64,000 nucleotides of DNA from Multifurca ochricompacta (lineage: Eukaryota; Basidiomycota; Agaricomycetes; Russulales; Russulaceae). The notes beneath the pieces are model-generated. The model made no database searches, was not told the origin of the DNA, and worked only from the letters and a program-made list of their open reading frames with translations. Numbering within the stretch: the stretch's first letter is position 1; each line of letters begins with the position of its first letter. The stretch spans positions 307,437 to 371,436 of the forward strand of contig WTXG01000021.1 of NCBI GenBank assembly GCA_022496185.1. The letters run 5' to 3'. This document shows, one piece after another, positions 1 through 10,806 of this stretch. The translations under genes and the position numbers were made by a program.

Positions 1-340
1 GGGTCGGTATTCGACTTCTTGGGTCGTCATTGGACTGTGTAGCGTGTATGCGTCAGGCTTGTTCTTCTGTCAAGCGCGTTCCGACTTCTTGTAACGATCG
101 GGTCTTCATTCGGTGGTGCTGGTGTGGGAGGCGGCGTCGGTGCTGCTGAGATGCGCCGGATTTGGGTTTCATTGTCGGTCGAGGTGTTGGTGGCGAGAGT
201 CTTTGGAGTCGACATTCTAGGTGTTCGGCAGGTCTGATGGATGTTCTGAGCGGAAGGGTGAGCGAAGTTCTTGATGTGTGCCAGGGTAGAGCGAATTTCT
301 GGGGAAACGCTGAGTCACAGATGGAATAATTACCCCCCTC

Positions 341-698
341 CTAAGGCTTGCGGCGTCCTCGACGCATCGATGTCGGAGCGGCAGGCGTCCAAGAGTCATT
401 GCTCGAAGGGTAACCTTTCCAGTCGGCTAAGAACTGCAGTGTGTTCGCATGGCCATGATATCGATGCCTGATAAGGCGTTCTACTTCATATTCTTCTTCG
501 CTGTTGACAAGACTAGATGGTGGGCGTGTGTAGTTCACTCAGTGGGCTTCTGTTTCATGATAGGGTGATAAGGGGTTCACATGATATCTGTTGTATATCT
601 TCATGTGGGCTGGCAAGTTTAATCGGCAGGCAGTTGCATGTATCTGATCTTTCATTGTGAATGGTCCAACTCGGCGTGGTGCCAGCTTGGAAGAAGGA
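341..698 (-). pseudogene. Integrase C-terminus and chromodomain fragment
   Basis: Minus-strand translation gives the GPF-type end of a gypsy integrase (LAPRRVGPF, then a stretch ending YHVNPLSPYHE), one TGA at 537-539, and in the same frame a chromodomain with YEVERLI, an LADWKGY core and SNDSWTP. Chromodomains bind modified histone tails and direct integration to heterochromatin. This copy is too divergent from the GyA and GyB chromodomains to belong to those families. Nothing of RT or the integrase catalytic core is visible on its 5' side, so it is an internally deleted relic. Confidence 0.75.
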
Positions 699-2312
699 GA
701 ATGCGTTTTGAAGTGTTTTCCTTTGAGCTAGTCTTGTCTTCCCACGGCAAACTCCGGTCGGTTTCGGCGGTGGGTCACTCTGCGGAAGTGCTTGTTCCGT
801 TCTCTATTGTGTGGCTGGGCCATTGATGTTCCCTTCCCTCGTCAAGGCAAGGACGTGGGCAATTCAAGACCTTTTGTTCTGGATAGTCGTGATCTGGTTA
901 TTCAAGAAACAGTGAAGCTCCACATGCGTCCACCATTGGTCGGCATCGCTGCGATTCTCGTTCAAGGACGGAGGAGGAATGCCTTCCTTCCTTCCTTTCA
1001 TTATTCGTGGCTGTTGCGCAAGGATTGGTGCTGGTGGAGGCTACAGTCTTCCTTGGCCTTCTGGTGGGTTCTGTGGTGGTCCGAAGTGGTTCCCGAATGA
1101 TGCCAGCCGGATTCGCGTTGGCTGCGTCGTTAGTGTCGCGGCGGTCATTGTCATGCCGCGTTCAGGAAACGTTCCGAACAACGATTGATCTATTCGAGTG
1201 GGGAGTTGTGGAATCGGTCTCTAGGTGAGTTTAGTTCTGTTCCTTTCTAGGCAATTCTAATTGCTTCGAGTTGTCTTCTTTAGATGTGCAGCGATGTTAT
1301 CGATGGTGCGGGCTCGGGATGTCAAACCGGGACTTCGGGGTCGCGGTGTCAAGTTTCTTTTCGATGGATTCGATGGTCTCTTCGTGAAGTAAGCTTGCCT
1401 CAAGTCGGGGTTCAAGGATTCTGGGTTCACAGGTCCGTTACTCTGGACACTGTCGGTCAGGGATTGCTGACGAGCAATGTAAGGCGGTTTCGGTTTTCAG
1501 GTGGTATGTCTTCAGTTTCTGTTTGGGGAGTCCTCTTGCAAGAACTATAAGTCGGTTGTGGGATTCGATTGGAGCGTTATCATGCTCCGAGGTTGGGTTC
1601 GGTGTCAAAGCAAGGGACGCGTCGTCGTCGCCTTGCGGGTTCAGTGAGTCGTTTCTTTTCTCAGGTTCTGACTCTTCTATCAGGTTTCGATGTCGAGGTC
1701 GGTCTTCAAGAGACGTATCCTTCAAGGTCGGGGTTCGGGGTTCTTGCGCGGTCGTCGCGACTTTTCTGGGTTTCGTACAAGGGACGACTCGTCACCTTGC
1801 AGTTCTGGTCCGGCAATCAGGATCACTGGCATTCGGGGTCCATTCGGTGGTCTACCTCAACCACAATCAAGCCGCGGTCAGTACCTCGACCACAGCAAAT
1901 CAATAAACGATCAAACGTGATCGAGTCAAACTATCAAGGTCGCAACCAAGACAGAATCTGGCAGTCAAGATCAAGACGATGATCAAGACAGATCGAAGGA
2001 GTCAGGCCGCGGTCACTACGTCGACCACGACGGATCAAGGAGTCAAGCCGCGGTCAGTACGTCGACCACGACAAAGCAAGGAATCGAAGCCGCGGTCAGT
2101 ACGTCGACCGCGACGAATCAAGGGGATCAATACGGATTGGAGTCAAGTTATCAAGGTCAAGACGATGACCAGGATAAGTCAGGTCACCAGGATCAAGATG
2201 GATCGAGTTCCGGTGTCGGAGTGAGGGACGCGTCGTCGTCGCCTCACGCGTTCGGTAAGTCGTTCGTTGGTTTCGGTTAAGTCTGTTCTAAGTTCGATTA
2301 AGTCTGTTCTAA
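699..2312. other. Unassigned interior of the left remnant
   Basis: Several open frames of 60-140 codons exist on both strands, but none shows a motif or composition I recognise. The block contains the minisatellite at 1869-2114 and, next to the LTR, a direct repeat of about 20 bp (2272-2312, core TTAAGTCTGTTCTAA, twice). It is most likely leader or decayed gag/pol sequence. Confidence 0.5.
1869..2114 (+). repeat. Dispersed-tandem repeat, CCGCGGTCAGTACGTCGACC unit
   Basis: Four copies of a roughly 25-bp unit (GCCGCGGTCA then GTACGTCGACCACGAC) occur near 1871, 2007, 2047 and 2090, separated by short AAG/TCAAG-rich spacers. CpG sites are largely intact in three copies, unusual for this window. 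A spacer or leader minisatellite is the simplest reading. Confidence 0.7.
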
Positions 2313-2830
2313 TGTCACAGTTAGGTGCGGAACTGTGTCGGGGATCGTGTGGGAGCTAGCCTCCCAAGTCGCGTCAAGATAAGTCAAGGCTCTAGGTCAC
2401 AGCAAAGTCAAGTTCTGGTCAAGCCCATGATGAAGTCAGAGGGCACGCGCGTGAGATTCGAGGTCGACGGCAGAGACTCTAAGTCCTGCAACAAGTTCAA
2501 GATGATGAAGGCTCTCCAAGTCACATCTTGGAGAGTTCAAGTGGGGCTCTAACTGAGAGGATTCAAGGATTTCCGAAGCACCTCTGATTGAATACAAGAG
2601 AACAGACTTCGTCTGTCTCTCTACTCTAGTAGGTCTTTAAATACATGTAGAACTAGCTATGTCATAGTAAATAGAAGGTTCTAGGACTATGACATAGTAT
2701 CTAAATAGTTGTGCAGTAGAATGAGCTAGAATTAAGGAGAATTAGGAGGGGTTAGGCCCTCAGTAAGCCAAAACACCGGTGAAACACAATGTCAAGTCAT
2801 TAGTAACGTCGCAGGGAGAATTCTGTCACA
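2313..2830 (-). mobile_element. LTR-b, copy 1
   Basis: This 518-bp sequence starts TGTCACAG and ends TTCTGTCACA, matching the solo LTR at 58130-58644 over nearly its whole length and, inverted, the window end at 63979. On the minus strand it has a TATA-like TATTTAAAG followed by a short pyrimidine-rich stretch, so minus is the likely transcription strand. The flanks (TCTAA left, CCGAG right) do not match, so it is probably the terminal LTR of the element to its left rather than a solo LTR. Confidence 0.85.
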
Positions 2831-2831
2831 C

Positions 2832-5099
2832 CGAGAGCGTATTCACCAAGTATTGGACATTCTGCACAAACATGATCTATACCTCAAACCAGCCAAGTGC
2901 TCATTTGAACAACGAAGCATAGAGTACCTGGGGGTTATCCTGGAAGGAGGACGGGTTCGGATGGATCCAGTAAAAGTGCAAGGGATTCGGGAATGGCCCG
3001 TACCCACGTGTATCAAGGATGTGTGATCCTTCATCGGATTCTGCAATTTCTACCGACGATTTGTACAAGGATTCTCGGGTATGGCCCAACCACTGAATAG
3101 GCTGTTAAAGAAGGATACACCCTGGCACTGGGGAGATGAACAACAACAAGCCTTTGAACAAATCCGAGACATTGTAGGCTCAGAACCAGTTCTTCTGCAA
3201 CCAGACCTGGAAAGACCCTTTGAACTCGAAGTAGACGCATCGCGTTTTGCAAACGGAGCCATACTAAACCAACGGGATGTGACAGGATTGCTTCATCCAG
3301 TCGCCTTTTACTCCGAAACATTCTCACCAGCAGAACGGAATTATGACATTTGGGACAGAGAACTGCTCGCCATTGTGAAAGCACTACGACATTGGCGACT
3401 GTATCTAGCAGGAACTCCCCATAAAACCATTATCCACACTGATCACTCCAACCTCTTATATTGGAAGGAACCCCACAAGATTAGTCGACGGGTTGCCCGT
3501 GAAGTCCTGGAACTGGAGGAATATAACTTCGTGCTGAAACATATTGCAGGAAGTCGCAATGCACGCGCAGATGCCTTGTCGCGACGGCCTGACTGGAACA
3601 GTGGCGAAGAAGACAATAATGATATCACGGTCCTGCCCGAAGAGGTTTTTGCAAAGACCGCCATCGTGAGCCTCCATGACATGGACCTATGGGCTCAAGT
3701 GTCACAAAATATGAACCAACACCTATGCAAGTCATGGGCAGATGCACATAATCTGAAGAAGATCGACGGTCTTTGGTGGAAGGACGGGGATCGACTCGTT
3801 GTCACCGGTGGCGACAACATTAAGAGGGGGGTGATCCATTTTCACCACAACCTCCCTTCTGCGGGCCACCCTGGCATTGCCAACACATATGCCCTGGCCA
3901 AACGAGACTACTGGTGGCCAGACATGAAGAAGGATGTGGAAAACTATGTGAAAGGATGCGCGGACTGCCAAGCCAACAAAGTAAACACACACCCGCACCC
4001 ACCAGCACCATTCCCGATCACACCTACGGCCGCATTACCATTCCAGACCATTGCGATGGACTTTATAGTCAAACTCCCCACCTCCAGAGGATTCGACTCT
4101 ATCTTGACCATCACCGACCATGATTGCTCTAAAGCGGCACTGTTCATACCCTGTAATGAATCCGTCACAGCAGAAGGCGTAGCCAAACTTTACCTGGATC
4201 ACGTCTACAGACACTATGGCCTCCCAGAGAAGATCATCTCTGACTGCGACCCACGCTTCACCTCCACCTTTGCCAGGGCGCTCTGTAAGACCTTGGACAT
4301 CACCCAGAATATTTCGACTGCCTATCACCCACAGACTGATGGACAATCAGAAAGGACGAACCAATGGCTAGAACAATATCTTCGGTTCTGGTGCAATGGA
4401 CAGCAGGACGACTGGGCTGACTGGTTAGCAATGGCAGAGTTTGCACACAACTCATGGCCCAACGGAACCACCAAGACCCCTCCATTCTCACTTATCATGG
4501 GATGGACGCCAAGGACCAACTGGACCAAGAAACCCACAAACGTCCCATTGGCTGCGCAGCGTATCAGCCAATGGGAGGAGATCAGGAAATCGGCCAATGA
4601 AAACCTGCTCAAGGCGCAAAGAACCCTATCCGAAAGGCCGTCGAAGTTCACACCTTATCGAACCAATGACCTTGTCTGGCTGGAGGGAAAGAACATTCAC
4701 ACGTCACACCCCACTGCTAAATTAGCTCCCCGACGTCACGGACCGTTCATGATAACAAGGAAGCTGTCAGATGTGTCATATGAACTCAAACTTCCACCCA
4801 CATGGAGAATTCACCCAGTCTTCCATGCCCAACTTCTGACACCTTACAGAGAGACAGCCCTGCATGGGGAGAACTTCCCGAGACCCCCCCCTGAATTAAT
4901 CGATGGAGAAGCGGAATGGGAAGTGGAGCGGATTCTAGATTCCTCGCGTAAAGGCCGAGGGCACAAGTTACACTACCTAATCAAGTGGAAAGGATTCCCA
5001 GACTCTGACAACTCGTGGGAGCCTGCCGGGAATATCTTTGCTCCGGCCCTTATCTCGGAGTTCCATGACCAACACCCAGAAGCGCCTAAGAATAGTTAA
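2832..5099 (+). pseudogene. pol: GyA-1 Pol: RT end, RNase H, integrase, chromodomain
   Basis: The frame opens inside RT ([19 protein letters not shown]), has one TGA at 3024-3026 where other copies have Arg in VRSFIGF, then runs 672 codons. RNase H is about 3200-3600 (ELEVDAS, RELLAIVKALRHW, IHTDHSNLLYW, ARADALSRR). The integrase zinc domain lies near 3830-3970 (GHPG, then GCADCQ), and the D,D,E core near 4045-4390 (MDFIVKLP, ISDCDPRFTS, HPQTDGQSERTN). The GPF module (4735-4830) and a chromodomain (about 4905-5035, EWEVERIL, LIKWKGFPDSDNSWEP) follow. RDPR has become CDPR, a CpG-type change. TAA ends the frame 34 nt before ORF3. Confidence 0.9.
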
Positions 5100-5133
5100 A
5101 AGATGACCCAGATCCCAAGAAAATCCCCAGTAC

Positions 5134-6372
5134 ATGCTCCCACAGCAACGTCCTACAACTATCGAATCCATCATGTCTTTCATCACTGCCAATGCTGCCA
5201 TCGACGCTTTCGCTGCTACCACAGTAGTCGTCGAAAACTTCCCTTCCGCTCACCCTTCCACACATCCCTCCTCACCTATCGACTACGAGGCTGCCAAAGC
5301 CCGAGTCAAGAACCAGTCTCCCAACCCCAACGACGACTTTGAACACTGTGACGAACCACATCCAAATGACCTGATAGGTATGGAGTCGGATGATGAGGTC
5401 CCCGAATTCCCCTTTTTTGTTAACAACCCGAACTCCTCCACATACTACCCGTTGGAGATCACCATGGGTGACGGGATGGTCAGGATCGCCAAATATATCT
5501 TCTACACCAATGGAGGGATGGATGTGGCCGGATGCATGAAGAAGGACGGTCCCGTTTATGGAGCTCCAGTATATCTGGAAGAAAGGTACACCGGTCGTCT
5601 ACATCACACCATGACCGACGAACAACTGGGGCACCTGGCCGCTGAAGATTCGCGGGCCTTCGCCATCGACGAGGTGCTGAGCGACATGCGACTTCCGCGT
5701 CTCAAAGCCGAGGTAATGAGACTGCGGAAGAATCTAACTTTACGCAACACACTCAACCAACAGTACAAAGAACACGCGAAGATGATGGCCCAGCTGACCA
5801 ACGGGATGTTTCAGGTTGAGCAGGAATTGGTGGAGATTCGAAAGAGGCTGGAAAAGGGGGATGCTTATCAGACAATTGCGGAAAGGTACGCCGACACCTA
5901 CGCTCGACCCCTGCCCCCACGATCATTGGGGGCTGCCCCCGTGCTACTGCCGAATCGGTTTGAGATGCCACATATGCACGAGAACCCTCGAGGAGAGACA
6001 TGCTGGCGCTGTGATAGCAAATATCACATCAGCTGGAACTGCCCCCTCAATCGCAAGTGGTGTCGACACTGTCGTAGCAACCAACACTGGAGCAGGTTCT
6101 GCATCTTCCGCCGAGTGGGAGTCACCCCGACGATCAGCAACCCGTCCGCATGGTGCGGCAAGTGCCTGCATCATAATGCAGGGCACCGAGAGTTAGACTG
6201 CCCTGTCCACGACCTGTGCCGCTTGTGTGGGCAACGCGGCCCCTATGGATTCCTCCGCACTCACCAGTGCCCCCAGGATGAGGACAAGGAGAACTATACA
6301 ATGGATGATCGTAATGTAGCTGATGACTACTTGGAGCTGGTGCAGGATGATGATGGTACAAGTCGTTTCTAG
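5134..6372 (+). CDS. GyA-1 ORF3, extra zinc-knuckle protein downstream of pol
   Basis: An intact 412-codon ORF, in +1 frame relative to pol, beginning 34 nt after the pol stop (ATG at 5134; a second ATG, MSFITANAAIDAF, at 5173 is also plausible). It has an N-terminal Ser/Pro region, a conserved central block (EFPFFVNNP, AKYIFYTNGGMDVAGCMKK, GPVYGAPVYLEERY), a coiled-coil-like stretch at about residues 187-240, then Cys clusters. Residues 290-303 and 310-323 are both perfect CX2CX4HX4C knuckles; 341-356 is CX2CX6HX4C; 362-379 is CX2CX11HXC. The C-terminus is acidic (DDYLELVQDDDG). A role in binding element RNA or in particle assembly is inference. I know no standard gypsy ORF in this position with this layout. 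Confidence 0.85.
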   Translation: MLPQQRPTTIESIMSFITANAAIDAFAATTVVVENFPSAHPSTHPSSPIDYEAAKARVKNQSPNPNDDFEHCDEPHPNDLIGMESDDEVPEFPFFVNNPNSSTYYPLEITMGDGMVRIAKYIFYTNGGMDVAGCMKKDGPVYGAPVYLEERYTGRLHHTMTDEQLGHLAAEDSRAFAIDEVLSDMRLPRLKAEVMRLRKNLTLRNTLNQQYKEHAKMMAQLTNGMFQVEQELVEIRKRLEKGDAYQTIAERYADTYARPLPPRSLGAAPVLLPNRFEMPHMHENPRGETCWRCDSKYHISWNCPLNRKWCRHCRSNQHWSRFCIFRRVGVTPTISNPSAWCGKCLHHNAGHRELDCPVHDLCRLCGQRGPYGFLRTHQCPQDEDKENYTMDDRNVADDYLELVQDDDGTSRF

Positions 6373-6403
6373 CCGGGTCTGCTAGAACCAGAAGAGGGGG
6401 TGA

Positions 6404-6997
6404 TGTTACAACCTCTACCATCTGTCCCTGTTTTCTTTTCACTCCCCAACAATGACCCCTCCTTGCCACCCACTTTGCACTTCTCAATCACGTCTCCATC
6501 CTGGGATCCATCACGTGCCCTACTTCCATCCCCGTGACCTGCTTTGGACTTGTTGACGTACTGTATACCTATGTTTGACCCTTTGACTCTTATCTCGCTA
6601 TCTCCTTATCGTTATGACCGGACACTTACTTAATACCCTATCAGAAGCTAGACTTTACGCCGTCCGCTTCCGTATATTTGGGCCCACTTGACTCCGTGTC
6701 CTTATCTCGTAGACGCCCATCGAGTTACGTATATAAGTCCACTGTAGCTACCTTGTAGACCTCAGACTTGACTTATTGAATACATCGGTGCCTGTCTTCT
6801 GGATGTCCCCTTTGATCTCTGACTCAGTTGTCTCAAGTACTTCTGGTACTTTTCCGCTCAACATCGTCTTAGGGAAGCGCCCCTTTGACTTTGACTCATC
6901 CCACCTCATCTCCAAGGAGCCTTATTGGTTTCTTACCCGAATCCACGAACCGCGCTGTCACACAAGTCGTGTGGAACGTCCCGCACCGGGCGTAACA
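6404..6997 (+). mobile_element. GyA-1 3' LTR
   Basis: A 594-bp LTR with short inverted ends TGTTAC...GTAACA, preceded by a polypurine tract. It contains TATATAAG followed by the predicted mRNA start AGACTTGACTT, as in the other GyA LTRs. The next base begins a gag fragment of another GyA copy, so the element was inserted into, or recombined with, that copy. Confidence 0.92.
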
Positions 6998-8453
6998 CCT
7001 GCTCAGAATAACCCACCCACTGTGGACAAGTGGTCAAAGGAAGAGAAAGCCCAGGACATATGGGCTAATATGATGAAAGAGAGTGAGGAAGTGTGCACCA
7101 TCCTGGTAGAAAAGGCATTTGCAAAGAAGGATTTTTGTTAGGCTCAAACCCATCGGCCTGGGCATGAGCACTCCATGTCACCTCTGTGTATGCTAGTCGA
7201 TTCAAGTCATTAAAAATACCAGTTCATTTTGAAACTACACAGAGGACAGCCAACTGAGACATTTTAGTAGACTCTGGAGCTACAGACAACTTCATTCACC
7301 CACAACTAATCAAAACAATGGGCCTAGGGAAGCTGGCACTTCCCCAGGAAAAGAACATCTGGAACATTGATGGGATGGCCAATTGCACCAGAAAAATTAC
7401 CCACTATACTGACCTGAATGTCCAAGTTGGAGAAGTAACAAAGGTCATTTGCTTCTTGATTACTGATCTGGGAGATGAAGACCTCATTCTGGGGTACCCA
7501 TGGCTTGCTGCTTTTGAACCAAGAATTAACTGGGCTGATGCAACAATGGATAAAGACTCATACCCAACCATTGTCACGTCACTTGGCTATGATTACACAG
7601 TCAGACATCTGGCGGCAAAAGCCATACATACAGAGGAAGAAGATGACCCTGGTCATTGTTATGTCACCAAAGTGTCAGAACTGGCCCAGAAGGCAGTACA
7701 GGGACAGACTGAGAAAACTTACCATGACGTGGTGCCAAGCACTTACCATCAACATTGGAAGGTGTTCTCCAAAGAGGAATCACACCGCTTTCCACTGGAG
7801 TGACCATGGGATCATGCCATCAACCTTCTCCCTGATATGCCGGCTGCTATAGATTGCAAAATCTATCCGCTATCCCAATCTGAGCAGGTTGCACTTACTG
7901 AGTTCCTTGAAGAGCTTCTGGCCAAGGGGTACATTTGTCTGTCCAAGTCACAGTATGCCTCACCCTTCTTCTTCATCAAAAAGAAGGATGGCAAGCTGCA
8001 ACCAGTCCAGGACTACTGGAGGATTAATGCCTATACCGTAAAGAATGCCTACCCCCTACCACTCATCTCTGAACTTATTGACACCATGCAGAATAAATAC
8101 CTCTTTTCAAAGATGGATGTGCATTGGGGCTACAATAACGTCAGGATCAAAGAAGGTGACCAATGCAAAGCGGCATTTAAGATGAACCAAGGGTTGTTCA
8201 AACCAAATGTCATGTTCTTTGGACTTACAAATTTGCCAGCAACATTCCAGTCCATGATGAATCACATCTTTCATGACCTCATCCTTACTGGCGAAGTAGT
8301 GGTCTACATGGATGACATCCTGGTCGCCACCACTGATGATTTGAATCACCATCAAGAGTGAGTGCATCAGGTGCTGGATATACTGCACGAGCATGATCTG
8401 TACCTCAAACCAGCAAAGTGTTCTTTTGAACAGCGAAGCGTCGAGTACCTAGG
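6998..8453 (+). pseudogene. GyA-X fragment: Gag tail, protease, RT
   Basis: It starts in the Gag C-terminus (EEKAQDIWANMMKESEEV...KKDF), crosses a gag-pol junction (GGATTTTTGT, 7129-7138) and continues as protease (ILVDSGATDNF, catalytic Asp intact) and RT ([41 protein letters not shown] intact). Three TGA codons break it: before DILVDSG (7256), after PLE (7801) and after HHQE (8359). It stops abruptly at 8453, where the LTR of GyA-2 begins. Both ends are GyA LTRs, so this is a short piece of an older copy caught between two later ones. Confidence 0.85.
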
Positions 8454-9038
8454 TGTTACACCCAGTGTGGGACATTCCACATGACTTGTGTGACAGCACG
8501 ATTTGTAGGTTCAGGTTAGAAACCAATAAGGCTCCTTGGAGTTGAAATGGGACAAGTCAAAGTCCAAGGGGCTGCTCCCTAAGACAATGTTGAGCAGACA
8601 AATGCCAAAAGCACTGAGACAAATGAGTCAAAGATTCAAGGGGATGTCCAGAAGACAAGCACTGATGTATTCAATAAGTCAAGTCTGAGGTCTACAAGGT
8701 AGCTACAGTGGACTTATATACGTAATTCAGTGGGCGTCTACGAGATAAGGGTACAGAGTCAAGTGGGCCTGAATATCCGAAAGCAGACAGCATAAAGCCA
8801 GGCTTCTGATAGGGGATTAAGTAAGTGTCCGGTCATAAAGATAAGAAGATAAGAGATAAGGGATCAAACATAGGTAAATGTTGAGTCAACAAGTACAAAA
8901 TGAATCACAGGGACGGAAGCAGAGCACGTGATGGGTCCCAGGATGGAGACATAATGAGGAAGTGCAGAGTGGGCGGTAAAGAGGGGTTATCATTGGGGAG
9001 AGTGAAGAAAATGGGGTTAGACGGTAGAGACTGTAACA
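8454..9038 (-). mobile_element. GyA-2 3' LTR
   Basis: A 585-bp GyA LTR in reverse orientation (plus strand TGTTACACCC...CTGTAACA), followed directly by the polypurine tract complement and the end of ORF3. It carries the inverted TATATAAG box and the AAGTCAAGTCT complement of the predicted mRNA start. Confidence 0.9.
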
Positions 9039-9526
9039 TCACCCCCTCTTCTGGTTCTAGCAGACCTGGCTAGAAATGACTCGTACCATCATCATCCTGC
9101 ACCAAGTCCAAATAGTCATCAGCTACATTACAATCATCTATGGTGTAGTTCTCCTTGTCCAAGTCTTGGGGACACCTGTGGGTGCGGAGGAATCTGTAGG
9201 GGCTGCATTGGCCACACAATTGACACAAGTCATGGATGGGACAGTCCAGTTCATGGTGTCCCAAGTTGTGGCATAAACATTTGCCACACCATCTGGATGG
9301 ATTGACAATCATCAGGGCAACTCCTATGTGGCAGAAGATACAGAACCTGCTCCAGTGCAGGTCGCTATGACAGTGCTGGCACCACTTGTGGTTGAGAGGA
9401 CAGTTCCAACTGATATGGTACTTACTGTCACAATGCCAACATGTCTCGCCACAGGGGTTCTTGTGCATATGTGGCATCTCGAACCAATTTGGCAGCAGCA
9501 TAGGGGCAGCCCCCAACAACCGTGGG

Positions 9527-10806
9527 TGTAATGCTCAGCGGGGCGTTCTGTGCGACATGCACCGATTGGCTTAAGTCCACTAGTCCGGCACTAGTCAGCC
9601 ACTTCCACGGCACCCGACACTATGGGTCCGGGATCTACAACAGGCCTAGCACAACAGGGCTAGCCTCTTAGCTTCAGGATGGATAGGAAAATGTGCCATA
9701 ACCAAGCACAGAGGAAGACAGGAAGAGTCAGCCACAGGGAGCTAATCCCCTAAGGCTGTTGAGTGGGAACAGGGCCAAGCTGAGTGTGCTGAAGCCCTAT
9801 GAAGCGGCAAGAAGGTTCAAAAGGAAGGGTACACACCCATTGCCAGAGGCAATGGGGGTCCCTGTAAGGATCTCAAAGGTGCAAAAGAAGGGGAAAAGGC
9901 TTTGATGGATTCTGGGGTCTAAGATCTCTAGGCTGAAGGCCCAAGAGGTCAAATCTAGGGTTGTACAAACTGTCTACAGGGTCTTATATACTGTATGGAG
10001 ATCTGGTTTGTAGCTAATCAGGAACAGGGTCAGAGTCCTTATCATCCAATAGCAGATAAGATGTCAAATATAGTCCATGATAAGGATAAGCCTTATCAGA
10101 AGCATAATCATGTGGGACAGCCCCACAGGAGTCATATCAGTGTGGGAGGATTCCCACCAGGGTCAGGGGTAAATGGGGAGATAACAGGTCCCACAGGAGT
10201 CAGGGTGGATGTGGGAATACTCCCACAGGAATCAGAGAAGCGAATGATAAGCCAGATGGGCCATGTGATCAGAAAGGGGTAAATGATCAGATGAAGATGC
10301 TGTGATCAGGGTCAGGGATCACATGGTCCAAAGTCACATGGTCAGGGATCACATGGTCAAGGATCACATGGTCAGGGATCACATGGCCAGAGGTCACATG
10401 ACTGGCAGAGGGTCAAGTACAAGCCAAAGTCGTCTAGTTGTCTGGACTGGTCAGATTGGCAGGGACAATGTCAGGGGTTCCTATGGGTGTCAAGCACAGG
10501 GACAGGGTCAGGAGCAGTGGCCAAGGCATAAGCCAAGGCAGCAAGGAAGGGTGGTATACATCCAACAGTGTAGCAGCATAACTACCAGCAGGTTAGGTGT
10601 AAATGGCAGCATGGGAGGTCAGTCCTATGAACAATGTCACAGGAATCAGGGTAGGGTCCTGGGCACACAGGCCACAGGCATCAAGGAAGGTCCCAAGGCA
10701 ACAGGCCAAGGGCATCAAAGAGTGGTCCAGAGAAGGAGGAGATCAAGGATGGTGCAAAGAATAAGGCATGGTGTGCAGGGTCAGGAAAAAGAGTAGGGTC
10801 ATAACA
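9527..10806 (+). mobile_element. Solo LTR-c, copy 1, in ORF3 of GyA-2
   Basis: A 1280-bp sequence (TGTAATGCTC...GGTCATAACA) flanked by GTGGG on both sides (9522-9526, 10807-10811), so it is one integration followed by LTR-LTR recombination, or a non-autonomous unit. A second copy is at 33601-34925. No coding potential. Strand is nominal. It contains a short tandem array of ATCACATGGTCAGGG-type units and repeated CCCACAGGAGTCA motifs. No internal region of this family occurs in the window. Confidence 0.88.
10306..10405 (+). repeat. Minisatellite in LTR-c, TCACATGGTCAGGG units
   Basis: About six imperfect units of 14-17 bp sharing TCACATGG. The homologous array in the second LTR-c (34446-34550) has a different mix of GGTC and GGCC variants. 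Open frames through it yield repeated RDHMV peptides and should not be taken as a protein. Confidence 0.8.

Larger units (their letters stand above)
1..2830 (-). mobile_element. Degraded chromovirus remnant with terminal LTR-b
   Basis: The block reads on the minus strand: an LTR at 2313-2830, about 1.6 kb without recognisable protein, then an integrase C-terminus with chromodomain at 341-698. It joins the RT gene of GyA-1 at 2831, so I read it as an element inserted in GyA-1 whose other end lies left of the window. Its target duplication therefore cannot be checked. The interior is visibly richer in CpG than the older elements nearby, suggesting less methylation damage or a younger age. Grouping LTR and chromodomain into one element is inference from order and strand. 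At 27-215 a small minus ORF, rich in Thr and Pro, might be a gag fragment but is unrecognised. Confidence 0.5.
2831..6997 (+). mobile_element. GyA-1, 5'-truncated gypsy chromovirus
   Basis: It contains the end of RT, RNase H, integrase, chromodomain, ORF3, a polypurine tract (6388-6403, AGAAGAGGGGGTGA) and a 3' LTR. Its 5' part was displaced by the element at 1-2830 and should lie left of the window. It is the best preserved GyA copy for its 3' half, with a single nonsense codon in pol and an intact ORF3. Confidence 0.9.

Noticed and set aside
1523..1982. Overlapping ORFs of 127 and 137 codons
   Set aside because: Low-complexity Ser/Arg-rich readings with no motif, overlapping in different frames in a region of repeats.
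2313..2830. Solo LTR reading of the first LTR-b
   Set aside because: Its flanks TCTAA and CCGAG do not match, unlike the copy at 58130-58644; a terminal LTR of the element at the left edge fits better.
10302..10796. ORF with repeated RDHMV peptides in LTR-c
   Set aside because: It translates a minisatellite inside a non-coding LTR; the second LTR-c does not keep the frame.
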